Of a stretch of DNA of 43,460 nucleotides, positions 23,313 to 31,795 are shown in pieces. Under the pieces are notes generated by a model that saw only the letters and a list, made by a program, of their open reading frames with translations, was not told where the DNA came from and did no database searches. How positions within the stretch are numbered: the stretch's first letter is position 1; every line of letters starts with the position of its first letter. The position numbers were made by a program, and so were the translations under genes. The DNA is from Crocosphaera chwakensis CCY0110 (GTDB lineage: Bacteria; Cyanobacteriota; Cyanobacteriia; Cyanobacteriales; Microcystaceae), in contig NZ_AAXW01000042.1 of NCBI RefSeq assembly GCF_000169335.1, positions 1 to 43,460 of the forward strand. The letters are read 5' to 3'.

Positions 23313-24125
23313 ATGAAACTTAACATCACTATTAAAGGTCAAGGGTATCCAATTTTATGTTTACATGGTCATCCGGGTTCTGGTCATAGTTTATCGGTGT
23401 TTACGGATCATCTTTCTGAACGGTTTCTAACCATATCTCCTGACTTACGAGGATATGGAAACAGTCGTTATAGAAAACAGTTTGAAATGGAAGATCATCT
23501 GATTGATTTAAAGGAATTATTAGATGATTTTAACATCGAGCAATGTCTTTTATTAGGATGGTCTTTAGGGGGAATTTTAGCCTTAGAATTAATTTTACAA
23601 TATCCCGAAAAATTTACAGGTTTGATGTTAATTGCTTCTGCTGCACGACCCTATGGAAATCATCCTAAAGTTAGTAATCAAGAGTTAGTTTATGCAGGAA
23701 TCGCAGGAATTTTAAACTATCTGAAACCTGGATGGCAATGGAATATTAATACCTTTGCTAAAAAGTCTTTATTTCGTTATTTAATTGGTCAACAAACTCC
23801 TATCGCTTATAAATATTTAGCAAAGTATGGAGTCAAAGCCTATTTACAAACATCTCAATCTGCTAATCAAGCTTTATCAAATGCTTTAAAAGCAAGATAT
23901 AATCGTCTTGAAGAATTAGATAAAATTGATATTCCTTGCTTAGTTTTAGCTGGTTCAGAAGATCGACACATCACGGCACAATCAAGTAAAGAAACAGCAA
24001 ATCATTTACGGAATTCTCAATATATTTGTTACCCTAATCATGCTCATCTTTTTCCTTGGGAAATACCCGAAAAAGTTTTAAAAGATATTGATCAATGGCT
24101 CAGTGAAAATAGAAATTATAATTAA
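23313..24125 (+). CDS. Alpha/beta hydrolase
   Basis: A 270-residue alpha/beta-hydrolase fold protein. The oxyanion-side motif is HGHPGSGHS (residues 18-26). The nucleophile elbow is GWSLGG with S84. The acid is probably the D of GSEDRH and the base the histidine in PNHAHLFPWE near the C terminus, so the catalytic triad is complete. The start gives MKLNITIKGQGYPILCLHG, typical of the family. The substrate cannot be told. It is followed by a membrane protein gene 58 bases downstream on the same strand. Confidence 0.88.
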   Translation: MKLNITIKGQGYPILCLHGHPGSGHSLSVFTDHLSERFLTISPDLRGYGNSRYRKQFEMEDHLIDLKELLDDFNIEQCLLLGWSLGGILALELILQYPEKFTGLMLIASAARPYGNHPKVSNQELVYAGIAGILNYLKPGWQWNINTFAKKSLFRYLIGQQTPIAYKYLAKYGVKAYLQTSQSANQALSNALKARYNRLEELDKIDIPCLVLAGSEDRHITAQSSKETANHLRNSQYICYPNHAHLFPWEIPEKVLKDIDQWLSENRNYN

Positions 24126-24183
24126 AAAAATACTCTGAAGTCAAGTTATGTTATATTTTAATAGTTAAAAACAGAGAATAAAA

Positions 24184-24825
24184 ATGATCGCAAAAGTTTT
24201 TCTTGGTTTACTGTGGGTAGGATTTATTATTTATGGTTTTCTATTAGCACCTCCTGGTCAACCAGATACTATAGAATTGATCAAAAATTTATCAACTGGA
24301 AATTGGGACAATATTAATCCTTTAATTATTGCTGTATTTAATAGCATTGGCCTGGTTACTGTAATTTATGCTAATCTTTTGTTTATTGATGGAAGGGAAC
24401 AAAAAATAGTTGCTTGGCCGTTTGCGATCGCTTCTTTAGCAGTTGGGACTTTTGCAGTTATTCCTTACTTAATTTTACGGGAACCTAATCCTAAGTTTAG
24501 TGGCGAAAAAAACCTACTGATTAAACTAGCTGATTCCCGTTTACTCCATATTGTTTTAAGTATAGCTCTCATTGTTTTTATTACTTGGGGTTTCATAACT
24601 GGTAACTGGTCAAACTTTATTCAAGAATGGCAAACTCGACGATTTATTAATGTGATGAGTTTAGATTTACTCTGTCTTTGTTTGATTTTTCCCTTTATTA
24701 TTAAAGATGATATGTTACGAAGAAATCTAAAAAGTGATGCCCTATTTTGGACAGTCAGTTTAATTCCTTTATTAGGAACTTTAATCTATTTATCTTTTCG
24801 CCCTTCTTTACCTGAAAATAAGTGA
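24184..24825 (+). CDS. Membrane protein, possibly DUF2834-like
   Basis: A 213-residue protein with six or so hydrophobic helices: VFLGLLWVGFIIYGFLLAP, PLIIAVFNSIGLVTVIYANLLFI, IVAWPFAIASLAVGTFAVIPYLIL, LLHIVLSIALIVFITWGFITG, LDLLCLCLIFPFII and ALFWTVSLIPLLGTLIYLSF. The LREPNP turn after the third helix recalls the DUF2834 group of cyanobacterial and plant proteins. No enzyme motif is visible. It starts 8 bases after an AGAGAA-type ribosome site. Confidence 0.7.
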   Translation: MIAKVFLGLLWVGFIIYGFLLAPPGQPDTIELIKNLSTGNWDNINPLIIAVFNSIGLVTVIYANLLFIDGREQKIVAWPFAIASLAVGTFAVIPYLILREPNPKFSGEKNLLIKLADSRLLHIVLSIALIVFITWGFITGNWSNFIQEWQTRRFINVMSLDLLCLCLIFPFIIKDDMLRRNLKSDALFWTVSLIPLLGTLIYLSFRPSLPENK

Positions 24826-25175
24826 TAAATCAGCCGTACTATGAAATTAAAGTAGTATTTTTATTTACCTTATTGTGCTTAAAGTTTAGAATAGTGGCTC
24901 AAAGGGTGTAATATAGAAACAAATTAAATAAGAGAAGAAAGCTATGATTACCAAGTCATTCTAATTTTATCGTGATAGTTTTTAGTTTTAGTTAATAAAT
25001 TGATTATTTTCTTGAATATCAAGCTTTCCCAATGAAATTCAGTCTTAAACTAGGTTTAGTCTTGTTAGGAAATTTATGTATTAAAAAATGTGATAAATTT
25101 TCCTAGGCAAAACGAAAAAAATTAATTAAGCTTAATTCTCTTAATTTAGTCTACTCTAATTTAAGGAGATTTATT
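24826..25175. other. Gene-free interval upstream of thioredoxin gene
   Basis: 350 AT-rich bases without a supported gene. The best open frame with ATG (25032-25106, 24 codons, MKFSLKLGLVLLG) lacks a ribosome site and is not called. An imperfect inverted repeat AGGAAATTTA/TAAATTTTCCT (25067-25104, loop about 17) lies about 70 bases before the thioredoxin start and could belong to its leader. Confidence 0.5.
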
Positions 25176-25496
25176 ATGACAACAGCTACATTTATAGAAG
25201 ATAACAATTTTGAACAATTGTTAGCCGATTCAGAAACAATGGTGGTTGATTATACAGCAACTTGGTGCGGACCTTGTCGTGTCATCAGTCCCTTAATTGA
25301 CCGCTTAGCAGAAGAATATGAAGGCAGGGTCAATGTATTTAAGCTAGACCTTGATAAAAACAAAGAAAATGCCAAAAAATATGGAATCAAAAGTATTCCT
25401 GCTGTTCTCATTTTCAAGAAGGGAGAAGTGGTTGAACATCTGGTAGGTAAAGCGAGTTATGAAACTTTTAAAGAAGCTGTTGACAAGCATCTTTAA
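25176..25496 (+). CDS. Thioredoxin
   Basis: A 106-residue disulfide reductase of the classical thioredoxin fold, with the active site WCGPC at residues 30-34, the cis-proline in GIKSIPAVLIFKKG and the C-terminal KEAVDKHL helix. It reduces target disulfides with electrons from ferredoxin- or NADPH-thioredoxin reductase. AAGGAG lies 7 bases before the ATG. It is monocistronic with its own terminator. Which cyanobacterial thioredoxin type (m, x, y or other) it belongs to needs alignment. Confidence 0.94.
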   Translation: MTTATFIEDNNFEQLLADSETMVVDYTATWCGPCRVISPLIDRLAEEYEGRVNVFKLDLDKNKENAKKYGIKSIPAVLIFKKGEVVEHLVGKASYETFKEAVDKHL

Positions 25497-25519
25497 TTAA
25501 TTTTAAAATCTATTTTTTC

Positions 25520-25561
25520 AAAGAAGAGATGGATTAAATTTATCCTAAAGCTCTTCTTTTT
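25520..25561 (+). terminator. Thioredoxin gene terminator
   Basis: The stem AAAGAAGAG/CTCTTCTTT (25520-25528 with 25551-25559), with an inner GGAT/ATCC pairing, runs into further T, 24 bases after the stop codon. Confidence 0.7.
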
Positions 25562-26006
25562 CTATCATTGATATTCAATAATCTATGAGGATTGACTGTA
25601 AATTTACCCATTGTTTATCACCATCAATCCGAACTCAGGTTAATAATTAGTTAAGAAACTAAATTTTCAAATACCATATTAACTAATTTTTGTACAAGAA
25701 AGAAAGTAGTTAAACTATTGTCATAAAAATATGATAATAGTTACTTGTATTATCTATTTTATCGATAGATGATTATAGTTTATTATAAATGATTATTTTA
25801 TAAGTAAACCCTGATAATAGCAATATAATAGGATTTTACAGCTTTTTTGTTACTCACCAATAAGCAAATATTATTTTTATATGTCTAAATTTGACATAAT
25901 GTCATTTATATTTTTTTAATGTTACTGAGGTGGATAATTCACGAAAAATTTTCTAAGATACAAACAATTTATTCACCAATTATTCACTTTTTGGAGATTT
26001 TGTATC
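25562..26006. other. Gene-free, very AT-rich interval before a PEP-CTERM gene
   Basis: About 445 bases with no coding frame I can support. Near its end ATTCAC occurs three times (around 25936, 25972 and 25981), the last two as TTATTCACC-AATTATTCAC, immediately upstream of the PEP-CTERM gene. These could be a regulator site, but no known box is recognised. Confidence 0.5.
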
Positions 26007-26819
26007 GTGAAACACTTACTAAAGACATTTTCTTTAGCAATTACTACAGGAATGGTTGCTATCAGTTTTCCCAGTGTAACTAATGCGTTTACCATGTCTC
26101 CTACTCCTGGCTTTTATGATGAAGAAGGTGGTATGAGTTATGACGACTTATCTGATGATCGGTTAGACCCAACTGACTTAGGTTCATTAATACCAGGGGT
26201 AAACACCCTCAGAGCCTCATTCTTTAACGACGGTGGAGTCGGTTTAGATTATTTTACCTTTACCGTAGATAAAGGACAGGCCTTAAAAGCGATCGTTCTT
26301 AATGACTGGGTCGTAGACCCTTTTGAAGATATTGCTTTCATTGGTATCAAAGAGGGAGATGTTTTTGACTTCACCTTTCCTAATAGTAACCCAGCAGGAT
26401 TCCAAGCCACAGGACTGTTAGGTTGGTCCCATCTAAGAAGCACCCAAGTTGGCACTAATAAAATTTTAGAAGAGATGGCAATATCTAATCTAACACCCGA
26501 AAATGGTGGCATAGACGAGGATTATTTTCAGGCAGAAGTGGATGAAGGTGTTTATGCAGGGCTACCGAACCAAGCCACACTTGAACAGAGCCTGCTTAAC
26601 TTAGCTTTACCTCAAAACTCGCAAGCAGGAGCAATAGGATTTGATCTTCCTTTAAAAGCGGGAACCTATTCCATGTGGTTAAGACAAGGTAATGCAAATC
26701 CGATTTCTGTAGAATTAGATTTTGAGACAGTCTCAGTACCTGAACCTACCGGTGTTCTTGGTACGACAGTTGCATTCGGTTTAATGACACTTCTTAGAAA
26801 AAAAGGCAAACGCTCTTAA
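26007..26819 (+). CDS. PEP-CTERM sorting-signal exported protein
   Basis: A 270-residue secreted protein. The signal peptide spans about residues 1-27 (basic MKHLLK, hydrophobic core, then VTNAF). The mature part is acidic and has no cysteine cluster. The C-terminal tail VPEPTGVLGTTVAFGLMTLL ends in RKKGKRS, the full PEP-CTERM signal: VPEP, membrane helix and basic end. An exosortase should cleave it and release or anchor the protein; none is encoded in this window. The internal domain is not recognised. It lies upstream of the ebo region on the same strand. Confidence 0.88.
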   Translation: MKHLLKTFSLAITTGMVAISFPSVTNAFTMSPTPGFYDEEGGMSYDDLSDDRLDPTDLGSLIPGVNTLRASFFNDGGVGLDYFTFTVDKGQALKAIVLNDWVVDPFEDIAFIGIKEGDVFDFTFPNSNPAGFQATGLLGWSHLRSTQVGTNKILEEMAISNLTPENGGIDEDYFQAEVDEGVYAGLPNQATLEQSLLNLALPQNSQAGAIGFDLPLKAGTYSMWLRQGNANPISVELDFETVSVPEPTGVLGTTVAFGLMTLLRKKGKRS

Positions 26820-26992
26820 GTAACTTGAGTTCGCCATAAGACAAAATTATACGACAAAGGTGTGGGGGTTGGAGTAACAATTCTCTCCTATTTCCTCCCT
26901 TTCTTAAACCGAACTCTACTAAGAGCGCATCTTAACTATTAATTTAATTCTACCAAATCGGTAACCATTCAGTGGTGAGAGAGTGAAATCCT

Positions 26993-27415
26993 ATGAATCG
27001 AAAAATTTTCAATGTATTAAACTCTTTTGGAGTTATATCATTTGTTATTTTTGCCTGGCTACAGCATGAGGACAATAACGCTGAAGTCTATTTCAATCCT
27101 AGCGTTATGGATGTATGGATGTGGATGATATTTTATGGACTGGTGGCATTCCTGTTTGGGTTGGCCATAAGAAAGCTTTTTCCTAAACTACTCTATCTGT
27201 TGTTTGCTTTTTTTTGTTCCTATCAATTAAGTGTTACCATACCTGGCTTTATGGCTAATCTAACCAGTGGAAGTTTTAGTATAGCCAATCATAGTATGTC
27301 CCCAGTCAATCCCCAAGTGGAACTAACTAGGGAATTTTTAGGAACGCTGATTGCATTAGCTGCAGTGGGTTTCTTGTGGTGGCAACGGGGTAAGACCAGA
27401 AAAATCCTGAATTGA
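26993..27415 (+). CDS. TMEM220-like membrane protein upstream of eboA
   Basis: A 140-residue protein with four hydrophobic helices (about 10-22, 41-56, 62-80 and 117-131) and an Asp/Asn-rich loop after the first, LQHEDNNAEVYFNPSVMD, followed by VWMWMIFYGLVAFLFG. The loop followed by W-x-x-FYG resembles the transmembrane family 220 (TMEM220) signature, where helix 1 is followed by NDPDP-like residues and a W/Y-rich helix. It ends 57 bases before eboA on the same strand with no terminator visible between, so cotranscription with the ebo genes is plausible. The function of the family is unknown. Confidence 0.62.
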   Translation: MNRKIFNVLNSFGVISFVIFAWLQHEDNNAEVYFNPSVMDVWMWMIFYGLVAFLFGLAIRKLFPKLLYLLFAFFCSYQLSVTIPGFMANLTSGSFSIANHSMSPVNPQVELTREFLGTLIALAAVGFLWWQRGKTRKILN

Positions 27416-27472
27416 AAATTATCACACAATCATTCTGTTTCTTGATAACTTTTTACACAAATTTAAACCATT

Positions 27473-28378
27473 ATGATTGCATCTATTCAACACCCTACCA
27501 AAACACCACAAACCAAGAGCATTATTAACTATCTTCAGAGTTGCTTAGAAAAGCAGTTAAATAAGTCCGCCTTAACTTGGCTGCATTGGACAATAGAGAA
27601 GTTGTCAGAAAACCAATCACAACAAACCTTATTCATCGGGTTTAGTCAAACGGCTCGTCAAGTAGGTAAAGCCAACTTAAGTTTAAGCCAAGAGGAGTTG
27701 GCCATAGCCCATCAACTTCGCTCAGGATGGATGCCAGGGCATTGGACTGTGGATCAAACAGTGCGAACCCTTTTACTGCTGAATTTTCATAAAGAGGATG
27801 CTGATGATTATCTAGCTTCTGTTGAAAAGCTCTTTTCGGCTGCGGATGTGGCTGAACAAATCGCCTTGTATCAAAGTCTTCCCGTGTTGCCCTATCCAGA
27901 ACAGTTTAAAGCAAGAGCCATTGAAGGACTACGCACCAATATGGTAACGGTTTTCAATGCGATCGCACTGCACAATCCCTATCCGGCGGACTATTTTGAA
28001 GAAGCAGCTTGGAACCAAATGGTTCTTAAAGCCTTGTTTGTGGAGAGTCATCTCAGTCAAATTCAAGGACTGGACTCCCGTGTCAATGCTAAATTAGCAA
28101 AAATGCTTTCTGACTATGCCCATGAGCGATGGTCTGCGGGTCGTAGCGTTAACCCCCAATTGTGGCGAGGGATGGGTTCATTTACAGAAGGTCAAATCCT
28201 TGCAGACTTAGAAAAGGTACTCAAGGAAGGGGAACGGTTTGAGCAGCAAGCTGCTGCTTTGGCTTGTTTTGGGGGTTCTGCTGAGGCACAAATCCTATTA
28301 AATATTGTCCCCACCATAAAACAAGAAATTGAACAGGGGCAACTCACCTGGGATGGTTTTAGTAGAACCCATCTTTAA
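27473..28378 (+). CDS. eboA: EboA-family protein
   Basis: A 301-residue, mostly helical protein matching EboA, the first gene of ebo clusters. Its function is not known. Visible features are NKSALTWLHWTIEKLSENQ, GWMPGHWTVDQTVRTLLLL and a repeated-helix middle (DDYLASVEKLFSAADVAEQIALYQSLPVLP), ending in WDGFSRTHL. It has no signal peptide or membrane span. The assignment rests on the sequence type plus the five following ebo genes in the standard order. A 212-base gap with a short repeat separates it from eboB, so eboB may also have its own promoter. Confidence 0.85.
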   Translation: MIASIQHPTKTPQTKSIINYLQSCLEKQLNKSALTWLHWTIEKLSENQSQQTLFIGFSQTARQVGKANLSLSQEELAIAHQLRSGWMPGHWTVDQTVRTLLLLNFHKEDADDYLASVEKLFSAADVAEQIALYQSLPVLPYPEQFKARAIEGLRTNMVTVFNAIALHNPYPADYFEEAAWNQMVLKALFVESHLSQIQGLDSRVNAKLAKMLSDYAHERWSAGRSVNPQLWRGMGSFTEGQILADLEKVLKEGERFEQQAAALACFGGSAEAQILLNIVPTIKQEIEQGQLTWDGFSRTHL

Positions 28379-28435
28379 TTAAGCCCCAAGCAATAAGTAT
28401 CAGGACAACAATAAACGTTACTGTGAAGTGGGCAA

Positions 28436-28453
28436 GGGAGCAGGGAGCAGGGA
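28436..28453. repeat. GGGAGCA heptanucleotide tandem repeat
   Basis: GGGAGCA occurs twice in tandem and is followed by GGGA (28436-28453), in the eboA-eboB spacer. Heptanucleotide repeats of this kind (STRR-like) are common in cyanobacterial intergenic DNA. Only about 2.5 copies are present. Confidence 0.6.
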
Positions 28454-28590
28454 AACTGTATAAACAATGAGAAACAGGGCTTTAATTTGCCTTTTGCTTT
28501 CAAAAGTTATTTACATTTCTTGAGACAGTTAACTATGTTCATGTCCGACTACTTATAAAACTGATTCATAATAAAACTGGAGAAAATACA

Positions 28591-29517
28591 ATGCTAATCG
28601 ACAATATGATGGTCATTGATCCCCACATTCACATGACCTCACGTACCACTTACGACTATCTCGTCATGAAAGAGTACGGAGTAGTTGCTATTATTGAACC
28701 CTCATTTTGGCTGGGCCAACCTCGTACCCACGTAGGAACCTTTCAAGATTATTTTAATAGCTTGATTGGGTGGGAACGGTTTCGAGCCGAACAATTTGGC
28801 ATTCGACATTACTGCACCATTTCTATTAACCCCAAAGAAGCCAATAACGAACCATTGGCCGAACAGGTGATGGAGTTGTTGCCTTTGTATGCTTGCAAAG
28901 AAGGAGTCGTGGCCTTAGGAGAAGTCGGCTTTGATGATATGACCGAGGCCGAAGAAAAATATTTTCGTCTCCAGTTAAAACTGGCCAAAGAACTAGACAA
29001 ACTGGTTTTAGTCCACACTCCTCACCGTAACAAAAAAGAAGGAACCAGTCGTAGCATGGATATTTGTCTAGACGAAGGGTTAGACCCGTTGCAGGTGATT
29101 ATTGATCATGCTAATGAAGAAACGGTAGACGAAGTGCTTGATCGCGGTTTCTGGTGTGCTTTTTCTATATATCCCAATACAAAAATGGGCAACGAGCGCA
29201 TGGTAGAACTGGTTAAGAAGTATGGAAGCGATCGCATCATTATTGATAGTGCAGCAGACTGGGGAATGAGCGATCCTCTGGCTGTTCCGAAAACCGCTCA
29301 ACTGATGTTAGAAAGCAATATTCCCGAAACTCAGGTCAAAGCAGTTTGTTACGGCAACGCCCTTAAAGCCTATGGTCAAAGCGGAGAAATGAAAGAAGAA
29401 CACTGGCTCGAACCTACGGCGATCGATCAGCGACAACTCTATGAGGGTAACTCAGTGCTGCGAGGACAAACCCCTATGGTAGAGAAACCGTTTCAAGAAT
29501 CAATCATTATTCGTTAA
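28591..29517 (+). CDS. eboB: TatD-like metal-dependent hydrolase EboB
   Basis: A 308-residue TIM-barrel amidohydrolase of the TatD group and second member of the ebo cluster. The metal site is complete: H-x-H in DPHIHM (H12, H14), glutamate in ALGEVGFDD, His in LVHTPHR, His in IIDHANEE, and the late aspartate in IIDSAADWG. It probably hydrolyses a phosphate ester, amide or similar bond in the ebo pathway intermediate; the reaction is not known. A GGAGAAAA site precedes the ATG. eboC follows 32 bases later. Confidence 0.9.
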   Translation: MLIDNMMVIDPHIHMTSRTTYDYLVMKEYGVVAIIEPSFWLGQPRTHVGTFQDYFNSLIGWERFRAEQFGIRHYCTISINPKEANNEPLAEQVMELLPLYACKEGVVALGEVGFDDMTEAEEKYFRLQLKLAKELDKLVLVHTPHRNKKEGTSRSMDICLDEGLDPLQVIIDHANEETVDEVLDRGFWCAFSIYPNTKMGNERMVELVKKYGSDRIIIDSAADWGMSDPLAVPKTAQLMLESNIPETQVKAVCYGNALKAYGQSGEMKEEHWLEPTAIDQRQLYEGNSVLRGQTPMVEKPFQESIIIR

Positions 29518-29549
29518 AAGAAGGCAGGAGTGAAAAGGCGAGGTAATTA

Positions 29550-30485
29550 ATGATGCAAACACAAGCAATTAAGTCACCCTCGATCTGGGGTTATTTACAG
29601 TTGATGCGACCGGCTAATATTGTGACGGCTTGGGCAGATATTTTAGTGGGTTATGCTGCTGCTGGGGGAGTGAGTATTATGGCCGATGTCTGGGCTGGTA
29701 ATTTGACAACCGACGAACTTACCCCCTTGCTCTGGTTACTGCTTGCTACCAGTGGGCTTTATGGGGGTGGTGTGGTCTTTAACGATGTTTTTGACCTGGA
29801 ATTAGATCGGGTTGAACGGCCTGAACGTCCACTGCCTAGGGGTAATGTTTCTTTGAGAGCAGCCATTATTTTAGGAAGTGGATTACTAGGGATAGGTATT
29901 TTAGCGGCCGCCCAAGTAGGGATAGTTAGTGCCGTCATTGCGATCGCTGTCGCTATGGCTGCCTTGATTTATGATGGTTTCGGCAAGCATCATCAGTGGT
30001 TGGGACCGTTGAATATGGGTTTATGCCGAGGAGGAAATCTACTCCTGGGAATCAGTGTCATGCCGACAATGCTATCGGAACGATGGTTTTTGGTATTCAT
30101 TCCTATTGTTTATATTGCTGCCGTCACTGCAGTTAGCCAGGGGGAAGTGCAAGGGGGAAAACAGTCAACAGGACTCTTGGCTATTATCCTAGCTTTGCTG
30201 GTGGTCTTTGGTGTTTTAGGGTTAGGAACTCTAGAAGTTTACCACTGGCGTTATTGTTTTCCTTTTGCTGTGTTGTTTGCTTGGTTGGTGTTACCAGCTT
30301 TTATCAAAGCAGCCCAAGATCCCAGTCCGATGACAGTGCAGAAAGCTGTGAAATCGGGGGTACTTTCCTTAATTGTTTTAGATTCTGCTGTGGCTGCCGG
30401 TTTTGCTGGCTGGATTTATGGTTTAGCCGTCCTCTTTCTTCTAATCCTATCCCGTCTCTTAGGGAATTTATTTGCTGTCACCTAG
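29550..30485 (+). CDS. eboC: UbiA-family prenyltransferase EboC
   Basis: A 311-residue integral membrane prenyltransferase with about eight helices. The first aspartate-rich motif, NDVFDLELDRVERPERPLPRG, is intact and binds Mg-prenyl diphosphate. The second region is ALIYDGFGKHHQWLGPLNMG, in which the usual second Asp cluster is reduced. The start MMQTQAIKSPSIWGYLQLMRPANIVTAW is typical of UbiA proteins (RPxN-x-VTAW). It would attach an isoprenoid to the polar ebo intermediate in the membrane. The overall family call is secure, the substrate is not. Confidence 0.92.
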   Translation: MMQTQAIKSPSIWGYLQLMRPANIVTAWADILVGYAAAGGVSIMADVWAGNLTTDELTPLLWLLLATSGLYGGGVVFNDVFDLELDRVERPERPLPRGNVSLRAAIILGSGLLGIGILAAAQVGIVSAVIAIAVAMAALIYDGFGKHHQWLGPLNMGLCRGGNLLLGISVMPTMLSERWFLVFIPIVYIAAVTAVSQGEVQGGKQSTGLLAIILALLVVFGVLGLGTLEVYHWRYCFPFAVLFAWLVLPAFIKAAQDPSPMTVQKAVKSGVLSLIVLDSAVAAGFAGWIYGLAVLFLLILSRLLGNLFAVT

Positions 30486-30550
30486 TTTATCCCCTTCTTT
30501 TCTATTTATCTTCTGACTTCTGTATTCCTTAAATTTCCTAGAGGTTCCTT

Positions 30551-31789
30551 GTGATCACCAGTTTTTCTAAACCCTTTAAATCGTCTATTAATCAGTCCCT
30601 TAAATCCAATATTCCTTCACCCATTCGACAACAGTTTGCCGTAACGTTTCAATACGATGTTTATTTTACAGAACAATTATTTCACCCTAACAATCCTCTG
30701 TTTGCTGAAATGATTGCTGCGGATGGTCAAAAAGGTGCTAGAAAGTTGGTTGTCATTGTTGATGAGGGGTTACTCCCTCATCATCCTCATCTATCGGGCC
30801 AAATCGAGCAGTATAGCCAAAAACACCCTAACTTACTCAAGTTAAAGGCTGCTCCCATTGTTGTCCCTGGTGGGGAAACGGCCAAAAATGAACCAGCTTT
30901 GATTAAATATTTACAAAACCAACTGAATCGCACAGGGTTATGTCGTCACTCTTACGTCGTGGCCATCGGAGGAGGTGCAATGCTGGATCTGGTCGGTTAT
31001 GTAGCGGCCACCACCCATCGAGGTATTCGTCTCATTCGGGTTCCTACAACGGTATTGGCTCAGAATGACTCTGGGGTAGGGGTGAAGAATGGGGTCAATA
31101 CCTTCGGCAAAAAGAACTTTTTAGGAACCTTTGCCCCACCCTATGCGGTGTTAAACGATTTCACCTTTTTAACAACCCTCGATGATCGGGACTGGCGGGG
31201 TGGCGTAGCTGAAGCGATTAAGGTTGCTCTGATCAAGGATGCCGGTTTTTTTGAGGAAATAGAGGCACAAGCTAAAGCGATCGCTAATCGAGCTATGGCT
31301 CCGATGCAACAGCTAATCTATCGCTGCGCCCAACTACACATGGCTCACATTGCAGGACAAGGGGATCCGTTTGAAATGGGATCATCTCGGCCTCTCGATT
31401 TTGGCCATTGGGTAGCCCATCGTTTAGAGTCTCTCACCCGTTATAGTCTCCGTCACGGGGAAGCTGTAGCCATTGGCATTGCCCTCGACTGTACTTATTC
31501 TTATCTCTCTCAACTGCTCTCAAAAGCTGACTGGGAAAGCATTTGTCATACTTTAAAAACTCTGGGGTTTGCCCTTTATGTGCCAGAACTTTCGACACAT
31601 CTTGATCGTCCTGATCATCCTGACTCCTTGTTTGCTGGGTTAAAGGAATTTCAGGAACATTTAGGAGGGGAACTGACGTTGATGCTGCTTCAAGACATCG
31701 GTACCGGGTTAGAAGTTCACCATGTTAGTTTTGATCGTTATCGAGAAGCGATCGCAATTTTAGAAACTCTGTCGTTAAAATCGTCTTAA
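30551..31789 (+). CDS. eboD: EboD, 3-dehydroquinate-synthase-like sugar-phosphate cyclase
   Basis: A 412-residue member of the sugar-phosphate cyclase (AroB) superfamily. The NAD-binding GGGAMLDLVGYVAA and RVPTTVLAQ are present, and the metal ligands are kept: AEAIK (Glu), DFGHWVAH (His) and RHGEAVAIG (His). The substrate-loop DSSVGGKT of dehydroquinate synthase reads DSGVGVKN, and the LNLGH segment reads LDFGH, so a different substrate from DAHP is likely. GTG is used as start (30551) after AGAGG. A true dehydroquinate synthase would normally not sit here. eboE follows after 6 bases. Confidence 0.92.
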   Translation: MITSFSKPFKSSINQSLKSNIPSPIRQQFAVTFQYDVYFTEQLFHPNNPLFAEMIAADGQKGARKLVVIVDEGLLPHHPHLSGQIEQYSQKHPNLLKLKAAPIVVPGGETAKNEPALIKYLQNQLNRTGLCRHSYVVAIGGGAMLDLVGYVAATTHRGIRLIRVPTTVLAQNDSGVGVKNGVNTFGKKNFLGTFAPPYAVLNDFTFLTTLDDRDWRGGVAEAIKVALIKDAGFFEEIEAQAKAIANRAMAPMQQLIYRCAQLHMAHIAGQGDPFEMGSSRPLDFGHWVAHRLESLTRYSLRHGEAVAIGIALDCTYSYLSQLLSKADWESICHTLKTLGFALYVPELSTHLDRPDHPDSLFAGLKEFQEHLGGELTLMLLQDIGTGLEVHHVSFDRYREAIAILETLSLKSS

Positions 31790-31795
31790 CTGAAA

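Noticed and set aside
25032..25106. 24-codon plus-strand frame before the thioredoxin gene
   Set aside because: No ribosome site and it falls in the inverted repeat; judged chance.
30551..31789. Reading the cyclase as the housekeeping 3-dehydroquinate synthase AroB
   Set aside because: Substrate-loop changes and the ebo neighbours point to EboD; the true aroB should lie elsewhere in the genome.
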